From Candidatus Gallibacteroides avistercoris (GTDB lineage: Bacteria; Bacteroidota; Bacteroidia; Bacteroidales; CHK158-818), in NCBI GenBank assembly GCA_018714665.1, contig DVNA01000038.1, positions 1 through 14,851 on the forward strand: 14,851 nt of DNA, in the 5' to 3' direction. A model generated the notes under the pieces. The model was not told the origin of the DNA. It ran no database searches and saw nothing but the letters and a program-made list of their open reading frames with translations. Both the position numbers and the translations under genes were made by a program. Below are positions 7,799-13,405 of the stretch, piece by piece. Numbering within the stretch: position 1 is the stretch's first letter; each line of letters begins with the position of its first letter.

Positions 7799-7841
7799 TA
7801 AAAGGACGGGATTTAAAACGAATCCCGTCCTTTTATTTTAA
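7799..7841. terminator. Bidirectional terminator between convergent glycosidase genes
   Basis: AAAAGGACGGGATT (7800-7813) and AATCCCGTCCTTTT (7821-7834) form a perfect 14-bp stem with a 7-nt loop. A T-rich tract follows on the + strand (TTTTATTTT) and, because of ATAAAA before the stem, also on the - strand, so it can stop both the GH127-type gene (+) and the GH43 gene (-). Confidence 0.9.
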
Positions 7842-7849
7842 GACATACG

Positions 7850-8818
7850 TTACTCTACTATCCGTAACTTCCCGTCCTTATCTTCCAACTTTCTTATCTG
7901 GGGCCGGGAAGGATGATTGTTGGGGGCATGATAAGAGATTCGCAGTTGATTATCCAGATCCTCGAAAATCATGGCATGGCCTCCGTCATCGGCATTGAGA
8001 GGGATCGAATCGACCGTCCAGTTACCAGCAATCGTTCCGTCATCGGAGCGTGCTACACCAATTGCATATTTCGACTCTTTGGAAAAACTCGACCAAATTA
8101 TCAACAACTCTCCATTAGAGGCCTTATACAAGACGGGGGCATCCGTTACATACCCCTCTACGGATTGACCTTCTGAGTTTTTCCCTCGTATCGGAGCTGT
8201 CCAGGGTGCCTCAGAGGCCTTAAACAGCAGACGAGGTTCTCCCACCGTTTTTGTCAAATCGTCTGACAGTTGCTGAATTAACACTTGTCCGTCCATTACT
8301 TCAATCCATTCACGGCTATACAACAGCCAGGGAGTATCGTTTTCATCAATGTATAACGTTGCGTCCAAACAGGTCCATTCCGGAGGGGTGATTGGTTTAT
8401 TGATCAACGGTTTATACGGACCTTCCGGTTTGTCGGATACCAGAAACGATGTTCCCCTTTTTGTCCCTACATTACTGAATGTGGCCAAAATATAGTATCG
8501 GCCCTTGTATTCAAACATATCCGGAGCCCAGAAATCACGTTTCCCCCAGAATAGCGAATCGGGTACAAATGCATCCGATTCATGTTTCCAGTTCAGCAAA
8601 TCTTTACTTTTATAACATTGAATGGTTTGATTTCCTCCATTTACCTGCATATAATAACAGCGATTGTTGCTATCAACAAAGATAAAAGGGTCGCGTACTA
8701 CCATCTCGTCTATCTTCAAATCAAAGAGTTCTTCCTTTTCGGTCGGTTTTTTACCTCCGCGACAGGAGACTCCGATCAGCAACAAAAGAGAAAAGCCGAT
8801 AAGCCATACTTTTTTCAT
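7850..8818 (-). CDS. GH43-family five-bladed beta-propeller lipoprotein
   Basis: 322 aa with an SPII-like signal (MKKVWLIGFSLLLLIGVSC, Cys19), predicted surface or periplasmic lipoprotein. GH43 clan-F propeller motifs are visible: VVRDPFIF with base Asp43, KSKDLLNW (70-77), RDFWAPDMFEYKGRYYILAT (94-113), CLDATLYIDENDTPWLLYSREW with the pKa-modulating Asp152, GYVTDAPVLYK (222-232), IIWSSFSKESKYAIGVARSDDGTIAGNW (240-267) and DDGGHAMIF with His281. The position usually held by the catalytic-acid Glu (x-E-x-P) reads TDAP here (Asp226). Likely arabinofuranosidase, xylosidase or related exo-enzyme; substrate unknown. It lies 12 bases after the symporter gene, so both are probably co-transcribed, and the bidirectional terminator ends it. 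Confidence 0.87.
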   Translation of the reverse strand: MKKVWLIGFSLLLLIGVSCRGGKKPTEKEELFDLKIDEMVVRDPFIFVDSNNRCYYMQVNGGNQTIQCYKSKDLLNWKHESDAFVPDSLFWGKRDFWAPDMFEYKGRYYILATFSNVGTKRGTSFLVSDKPEGPYKPLINKPITPPEWTCLDATLYIDENDTPWLLYSREWIEVMDGQVLIQQLSDDLTKTVGEPRLLFKASEAPWTAPIRGKNSEGQSVEGYVTDAPVLYKASNGELLIIWSSFSKESKYAIGVARSDDGTIAGNWTVDSIPLNADDGGHAMIFEDLDNQLRISYHAPNNHPSRPQIRKLEDKDGKLRIVE

Positions 8819-8830
8819 CGTTTTTTATGT

Positions 8831-10006
8831 TTATATCCGTTTCAAAGGTGTTTTATTCATAATCTTGTCCATAATCAAAGCAATTGCTCCATCTCCGGTT
8901 ACGTTGCACGCCGTACCGAAACTGTCCATGGCAATGTACAAGGCAATCATCAGGGCTTGTGCCGAGTCGTCAAAACCCAGCATCGAATTCAAGATACCCA
9001 ATGCTGCCATGATAGCCCCTCCGGGGACTCCGGGCGCAGCCACCATCGTAATGCCCAACATAAATATAAATCCGGCAAACAGCTGGAAATCGTACGACAT
9101 ACCCTGCATTATCATCAAAGCCAATGCACAAGAGACGATTTTCAGCGTACTGCCTGACAAATGGATGGTTGCACACAACGGGATGACAAAACCTGCGATG
9201 TTTTCAGATACTCCGTTTTTTTTAGTTTGTTCCAACGTTACCGGGATAGTAGCTGCCGACGACTGCGTTCCCAATGCCGTAAAGTAGGCCGGAAGCATTT
9301 TATACAATAGTTTAAACGGATTCCTTTTTACAACCATCCCGGCAACGGAATATTGGAATATAAGCAAAAAGATATGCAGCAAAAAGATAATACCGATAAT
9401 CTTGACAAACACCAACAGAACACTATATACCTGGCCCGAATGTGTCATATTCAGAAATATGCCGAATATATAAAAGGGCAACAACGGCAAAATAACCACC
9501 TCAATGGTACGGACAATAATCTCTTTAAAATCGAGAGCCACTCTTTTTAATGCGTCGGAAGACAAGCCAGCCAACCCCAATCCCAACGTAAACGAAAGTA
9601 CGAGAGCCGTCATCACGTTCATCAGCGGAGGTATGCCCACCGAGAAAAACGGTGTTACCCCTTGTGCCTGGCTGATGGTTTCAATCGCCACATTCGATTC
9701 TATGATACGCGGAAATATCGTAACTCCCGTAAAATAAGCCAGAAATCCGGAAATCAACGTAGCTACGTAGGCAATAACGGCCGTAATAACCAACATCTTT
9801 CCCGCCCGATTTCCAATCTCGAAAATAGCCGGTGTTACCAACCCGACAATAATCAACGGAATAATAAAATTCAGGAACTCGCTGAATATGCCGTTAAATG
9901 TCACAAAAATCCTGACCAACAACGCCGGAAAGAAATTTCCGAATATAACACCTAAAACAATGGCAATAAGGATACGGGGCAATAACCCTATATGCAAATT
10001 TTTCAT
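8831..10006 (-). CDS. DAACS/SLC1-family cation symporter, atypical substrate site
   Basis: 391 aa from ATG 10006 (start MKNLHIGLLPRILIAIVLG is typical; an in-frame ATG at 10024 adds six residues). Eight hydrophobic segments plus two re-entrant hairpins fit the glutamate-transporter fold: HP1 ALGTQSSAATIP (about 244-255), TM7 PLCATIHLSGST (about 276-287), HP2 APGVPGGAIMA (324-334) and TM8 MDSFGTACNVTGDGA (360-374). Compared with GltPh, the NMDGT motif is HLSGS (Asn to His282, Asp to Ser284) and the side-chain-binding Arg397 is Gly364, whereas the Asp394, Asn401 and Asp405 equivalents (Asp361, Asn368, Asp372) remain. That argues against simple glutamate/aspartate transport with the normal third Na+ site. 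Inner membrane. It is followed by the GH43 lipoprotein gene after 12 bases. Substrate unknown. Confidence 0.9.
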   Translation of the reverse strand: MKNLHIGLLPRILIAIVLGVIFGNFFPALLVRIFVTFNGIFSEFLNFIIPLIIVGLVTPAIFEIGNRAGKMLVITAVIAYVATLISGFLAYFTGVTIFPRIIESNVAIETISQAQGVTPFFSVGIPPLMNVMTALVLSFTLGLGLAGLSSDALKRVALDFKEIIVRTIEVVILPLLPFYIFGIFLNMTHSGQVYSVLLVFVKIIGIIFLLHIFLLIFQYSVAGMVVKRNPFKLLYKMLPAYFTALGTQSSAATIPVTLEQTKKNGVSENIAGFVIPLCATIHLSGSTLKIVSCALALMIMQGMSYDFQLFAGFIFMLGITMVAAPGVPGGAIMAALGILNSMLGFDDSAQALMIALYIAMDSFGTACNVTGDGAIALIMDKIMNKTPLKRI

Positions 10007-10049
10007 AACACAAAATCTGACCATTTATCAAACCATAAAACAAAAATAC

Positions 10050-10057
10050 AAAGATCT
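10050..10057 (-). promoter_or_regulatory. Possible -7 element for the symporter-GH43 pair
   Basis: On the - strand this reads GATCTTTG, one mismatch from TAnnTTTG, 43 bases before ATG 10006. No TTTG stands at the right -33 distance. The 124-base gap from the preceding regulator gene makes a separate promoter likely, but this exact site is uncertain. Confidence 0.3.
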
Positions 10058-10130
10058 TGCGAAAAATTGCAACACGCTGACAACCAAAATAAGTTACTGA
10101 TATAAACGCATCAAAAAGAATTGCCTTTTT

Positions 10131-10754
10131 TCACTCTACCGAATCGGTAATAATCGTATCCTTTATATCGTTCAACTCTACCAACTTATTGACTATGGCA
10201 TAAATGGTCAGCCCGGCCGGACTGTGAATTTGCAATTTGTTGGCAATATTGCGTCGGTGCGTTATAACGGTATAGGTGGAAAGAAATAATTTTTCAGCTA
10301 TTTGTTTGTTGGTCATTCCCTTTACTACACAAATAACAATTTCCTTTTCACGAGGGCTTAACATATCGGTTGCCGGTATTCCACCATCCGAATCCTCCTT
10401 GCTTAATGAAAGCAGTTTATCTTTTATCTGATCCGACGTATCATAAATAGAAATCGTTTCGTCATAAGCCTTCAAAGCCGAGATATCAGTCAACGAATAT
10501 TGCAAGGCAATACATTTCATATTACGGCAGTCGGACTCAGCCTTTATCTTTTGAAGAGAAAACAACCCCAGAAAAGCCGGATTTACCATCAATATATCCG
10601 GTTTTTGCCGTGAAAGTACCGCACTCAATTGCGTTATCTCAATAATTTCCAGGACCTGAATATTCAATGCCGACAACCGTTTGAGGACCGACAATATCCC
10701 GCTTCTGATAATAACAGAGGGTTCAGCGACAGCTATTTTCAAATGTACGCTCAT
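10131..10754 (-). CDS. LuxR-type regulator with degenerate (pseudo-)receiver domain
   Basis: 207 aa from ATG 10754 (MSVHLKIAVAEPS; ATG 10766 adds MDRS, and the longer frame to 10808 is not credible). Residues about 4-115 form a receiver-like alpha/beta domain: LKIAVAEPSVIIRSGI has a single acid (Glu11) where response regulators have an acidic pair, and KPDILMVNPAFLG has Asn58 in place of the phosphoacceptor Asp. The C-terminal LuxR/GerE helix-turn-helix is clear (about 131-194): LSPREKEIVICVVKGMTNKQIAEKLFLSTYTVITHRRNIANKL. It therefore binds DNA but probably does not depend on Asp phosphorylation. The start lies inside the last 32 bases of the haemerythrin gene, indicating translational coupling and a shared function. 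No histidine kinase is nearby. Confidence 0.85.
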   Translation of the reverse strand: MSVHLKIAVAEPSVIIRSGILSVLKRLSALNIQVLEIIEITQLSAVLSRQKPDILMVNPAFLGLFSLQKIKAESDCRNMKCIALQYSLTDISALKAYDETISIYDTSDQIKDKLLSLSKEDSDGGIPATDMLSPREKEIVICVVKGMTNKQIAEKLFLSTYTVITHRRNIANKLQIHSPAGLTIYAIVNKLVELNDIKDTIITDSVE

Positions 10755-11445
10755 TGATCGATCCATTTTTATTTTCCAACAACAAGATGGCCGGCACAAA
10801 CAACTCATTCTCTATACGGTTGTGAGACCACAAATCCTGTTCACAAGAGAATATGTCGAACAAAACACTGTTCAACTGATGGCTCCCGGTAGCCGGATAG
10901 TATTTAATAATGATATTTTTCAACTCCGCCAACTTGGCCTCTACCTGATTGTGCTGCTTGCGAAACACCGATATGTTGTATGTCGAGGTCCGGATACCCG
11001 CAAGCAATGAGTTTACATAGGGAAATACCGTCATCTCTTCGTATCGCATATGTTTTCGCACTTCGGCCTCATATTCGTCAAAAAAACGCATGATGGCAAC
11101 CGATACATCCGTAGCTCCACAATCGGTAGCCCCGAACAATTTTTCCCGAATAGCTGGAAGACGGAAATCGAGAAAATAGCTGTGTGAGTTGTGCAGGTAT
11201 GTCACAAGTGCCGGTACAGATACCTGATTTTCCTGCAAAGAGGGAACTTCATCGTCAAGCAACATATTGACAACCGTCAGAAATGTTTGAACATCAACAC
11301 CGCTCTCCCGACAAACCTCTCCAATCCCTTTCTCCCCGAATCCTAATGCTATACCAAAGCGACTTAACACCAAAAGCATTTGATAATTTTCGCATATCAA
11401 ATCATACATTTTGTCGCTCTCCTTATACTTACCCAACTTGTACAT
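10723..11445 (-). CDS. Haemerythrin-domain protein related to RIC/ScdA/YtfE
   Basis: 240-aa cytoplasmic protein. The N-terminal part (about 13-63, YDLICENYQMLLVLSRFGIALGF...) follows the ScdA_N (DUF542) pattern, but the family's CCGG-type cysteine segment reads ALGFGEKG. The rest is a haemerythrin four-helix bundle with plausible di-iron ligands: His85/His88 in YLHNSHSYF, His132 and Glu136 in RKHMRYEEMTVFP, His165 and Glu169 in RKQHNQVEAKL, His208 and Glu212 in DLWSHNRIENELF. RIC proteins repair iron-sulfur centres damaged by NO or peroxide; a similar role, or O2/NO/redox sensing, is inferred. It heads a two-gene unit with the overlapping LuxR-type regulator and has a strong promoter with an adjacent palindrome. 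Membership of the haemerythrin superfamily is firm; the specific function is not. Confidence 0.85.
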   Translation of the reverse strand: MYKLGKYKESDKMYDLICENYQMLLVLSRFGIALGFGEKGIGEVCRESGVDVQTFLTVVNMLLDDEVPSLQENQVSVPALVTYLHNSHSYFLDFRLPAIREKLFGATDCGATDVSVAIMRFFDEYEAEVRKHMRYEEMTVFPYVNSLLAGIRTSTYNISVFRKQHNQVEAKLAELKNIIIKYYPATGSHQLNSVLFDIFSCEQDLWSHNRIENELFVPAILLLENKNGSINERTFENSCR

Positions 11446-11479
11446 ACTGCGCCTAAATTTGTTATTTCTGTTTTTTTGG

Positions 11480-11509
11480 CAAATATATTACCTTCTGTTA
11501 TGACACAAA
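11480..11509 (-). promoter_or_regulatory. Promoter of the haemerythrin-regulator operon
   Basis: On the - strand TTTG (11509-11506), an 18-base spacer and TATATTTG (11487-11480) fit the Bacteroidota promoter consensus with a spacer one base short of the usual. The ATG at 11445 lies 34 bases downstream of the -7 element. Confidence 0.72.
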
Positions 11510-11510
11510 A

Positions 11511-11529
11511 TTTATTTAGACTAAATAAA
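11511..11529. promoter_or_regulatory. Perfect 9-1-9 palindrome, candidate operator
   Basis: TTTATTTAG-A-CTAAATAAA is an exact inverted repeat with a one-base centre, one base upstream of the -33 element of the haemerythrin gene promoter. A one-base centre and an A/T-only outer stem argue against a terminator hairpin and for a dimeric regulator site. The geometry resembles Fur/PerR-superfamily 7-1-7 boxes, but no regulator can be assigned from the sequence alone. Confidence 0.55.
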
Positions 11530-11555
11530 AATAAAAATTCCACATCGCATATATT

Positions 11556-12692
11556 TTACAGGCATGGAAATTCTGGATTCCCATTTGGAATAATAGCAAT
11601 ACACTCCATCTCGATTAACCACCCAGGACGGCAGACCGGAGCACACACAATCACCTTAGGGATATCGGATAAGGACTCTTCCAAAAGTTGTTTTACCGTG
11701 GTATAATCGGCAATGTCGCGGATATAGACAATTGCACTCATCACCTGGTTCCACCGGGCTCCACCTTCACACAAAAGCGTTTCTACATTTTCCAACATAC
11801 GCATCGTTTGTTTAGTGATATCATGCACGGCAACAATCTCGCCCCGGTTGTCGATACTGGCTGTACCGGAAATAAAGAGATGGCTCCTATCGCCATATAC
11901 CACACAGACACCTCGTTCAAACGTTACTCCATATTCGTAGGTAGGGTTCAGATGCGTAGGAGCATACAGATATCTCTGTTGTCCGGGCTGTAACCCACCC
12001 ACAGCATAGGCATCGAATTGAACCAATGCAGCAGCATCGCCTACTCTCCCCTCGATCCCGGTACTGGCAATATAGTGGGTCGAAGGATTTAATCCGATTG
12101 TCTCGAAATATTTTTTTCGGGCCTCCACTACTCCACGATAATTGACATCTACATTTTGTACAAAAAACCAGGTACGGATACAGTTATCCGATATAGACAA
12201 TTCCTTTCTCTGTAATTGGAGCTGGTAATTTTCCAACAAAGTCCGGGTTTGTTGGGCTGAATCACCGCTGGAAATATTCCGTCCTCCCGTCCAATGATGT
12301 TCATAACTGCCGTGTAAAACAGAAGTAACTCCTTCTGATCTGTCCAACAGCTTCATGTTGGTCTGACAATAGAGCCACAACGCCACTTTACTACCGTCCA
12401 AAGGAGCTTGTTGTACAATAGAAACGGCTCCCTGATTATCGGTTATATACGATTGCTGGTTGGCGGCATCACTCAGAAAATAGCGTTTGAATACGGGTGT
12501 AAATCCCGACAACTCGGATGCGAAAAAAATCTGATATGCGTTAAACAACGTTCGATACTGTTCTGCAAAATTTTTTTCCTTATCAAGAAGATGAAATATT
12601 GCCTGGCATTCAGATACCCCGTTCTCTACATAAAAGAATTTTGCCTCTACGGCCACTTGATTAAACTCATATTTTTTATATATCATTTCCAT
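11556..12692 (-). CDS. Chorismatase-like (FkbO/Hyg5/XanB2-type) protein with C-terminal Rid domain
   Basis: 378 aa from ATG 12692 (ATG 12686 also possible; the in-frame TTG at 12701 is unnecessary). No signal peptide, so cytoplasmic. An N-terminal half of unknown detail (includes GSYEHHWTGGRN, about 128-139) leads into YFETIGLNPSTHYIASTGIEGR (about 195-216) and YAPTHLNPTYEYGVTFERG, reminiscent of FkbO/Hyg5/XanB2 chorismate-converting enzymes. A YjgF/YER057c/UK114 (Rid) domain follows (about 262-368: HLFISGTASIDNRGEIV, TMRMLENVETLLCEGGARWNQVMSAIVYIRD, CRPGWLIEMECIAI) with Arg355 and Glu361/Glu363 where the family binds its ligand carboxylate. Chorismatases make hydroxybenzoates from chorismate; Rid proteins deaminate reactive imines. 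Which applies is undecided. It sits 9 bases after a cytochrome c lipoprotein gene, last in an envelope electron-transfer operon. Confidence 0.72.
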   Translation of the reverse strand: MEMIYKKYEFNQVAVEAKFFYVENGVSECQAIFHLLDKEKNFAEQYRTLFNAYQIFFASELSGFTPVFKRYFLSDAANQQSYITDNQGAVSIVQQAPLDGSKVALWLYCQTNMKLLDRSEGVTSVLHGSYEHHWTGGRNISSGDSAQQTRTLLENYQLQLQRKELSISDNCIRTWFFVQNVDVNYRGVVEARKKYFETIGLNPSTHYIASTGIEGRVGDAAALVQFDAYAVGGLQPGQQRYLYAPTHLNPTYEYGVTFERGVCVVYGDRSHLFISGTASIDNRGEIVAVHDITKQTMRMLENVETLLCEGGARWNQVMSAIVYIRDIADYTTVKQLLEESLSDIPKVIVCAPVCRPGWLIEMECIAIIPNGNPEFPCL

Positions 12693-12701
12693 TTTATCCA
12701 A

Positions 12702-13394
12702 TTATTTATGGCATCCGTTGTTTATCCACGAACGCAACAGATTAATATCATCATCTTTTACCATCTCGGTATGGTCTGTCGATAAGAGCTCTCTATCCAA
12801 CAAGACATCCAGAATAAAGCTTTTAGACGCATTTCCCGACGTTACTCGGTTCTGAGAACTGCATTGTGCCTGCACACCCACCAAATTGTCGAAACTGTTA
12901 TCGGCTGTCAGATTCAGATTTGCTGCTGTAAAGTTACTCCCTCCGTGGCAAGCAATACATTTAGCCGTAAAGAGTTGTTCCTGTACCCGCCCATAATCAG
13001 CCAAAGCAATCGTTTGCAGGGGAATCTTCACCAACTCCTCATCGCCGGTTCCGGTCAATGGATAGGTAAAAAAGTGATAGATCAACTTCCGGCCCTTATC
13101 CAATAACGAGACGCTTACCAGATCAGCATCATCCGGGATATTGGACAACACAAGACTCTCGTCCGACTCATCGGCTATATTTTTATAAGAAAGCGGATAT
13201 TCTCCCCCTTCCTGAAAAGAGGCAAATACCATTTGATAATATTCGCTCCGGGGAAATGCATCGGTATTCTCAAAATGCCAGGAAATTTCCACCTGTTTCC
13301 CGACATCCAGCTCTTTTTCGGGATAGATATCGCCACTATCGCACGCCGTAAAAGGGAGACAAAGCCCAATCAAGTATATACCAGTTTTTCTCAT
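12702..13394 (-). CDS. Mono-haem cytochrome c lipoprotein
   Basis: 230 aa from ATG 13394 (a longer in-frame ATG at 13439 overlaps the porin gene and would put a charged stretch before the signal peptide). MRKTGIYLIGLCLPFTAC is an SPII-like signal with Cys18. Residues about 25-130 are strand-rich and unrecognised. A cytochrome c domain follows, with the haem-attachment motif CIACH (146-150) after the helix YGRVQEQLFTAK, and a terminal helix DDDINLLRSWINNG typical of small c-type cytochromes; Met211 in DHTEMVKDD is the likely distal ligand. It therefore carries electrons in the periplasm or on a membrane surface. Neighbours are the OprP-like porin (11 bases upstream) and a DUF1111 di-haem oxidoreductase, so it may relay electrons to or from that protein. 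Confidence 0.82.
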   Translation of the reverse strand: MRKTGIYLIGLCLPFTACDSGDIYPEKELDVGKQVEISWHFENTDAFPRSEYYQMVFASFQEGGEYPLSYKNIADESDESLVLSNIPDDADLVSVSLLDKGRKLIYHFFTYPLTGTGDEELVKIPLQTIALADYGRVQEQLFTAKCIACHGGSNFTAANLNLTADNSFDNLVGVQAQCSSQNRVTSGNASKSFILDVLLDRELLSTDHTEMVKDDDINLLRSWINNGCHK

Positions 13395-13405
13395 AAGCCA
13401 TCTTC

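Noticed and set aside
7738..7998. Open frame of 86 codons on the + strand across the terminator and the end of the GH43 gene
   Set aside because: It runs over the coding end of the GH127-type gene, a strong hairpin terminator and antisense GH43 sequence; composition is not protein-like and no start context supports it.
8582..9287. Overlapping + strand open frames of about 190-207 codons opposite the GH43 and symporter genes
   Set aside because: Both strand-opposite genes have clear family motifs; the + frames are antisense shadows with low-complexity composition.
10105..10130. AAAAAG/CTTTTT pairing after the LuxR-type regulator as a terminator
   Set aside because: Six weak A-T-dominated pairs with no GC core; not a credible intrinsic terminator.
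10755..10808. Longer regulator start giving an N-terminus rich in Cys and Trp (MSCLCRPSCCW)
   Set aside because: It would lie entirely inside the haemerythrin coding sequence and precede the receiver start; ATG 10754 or 10766 fits the domain boundary.
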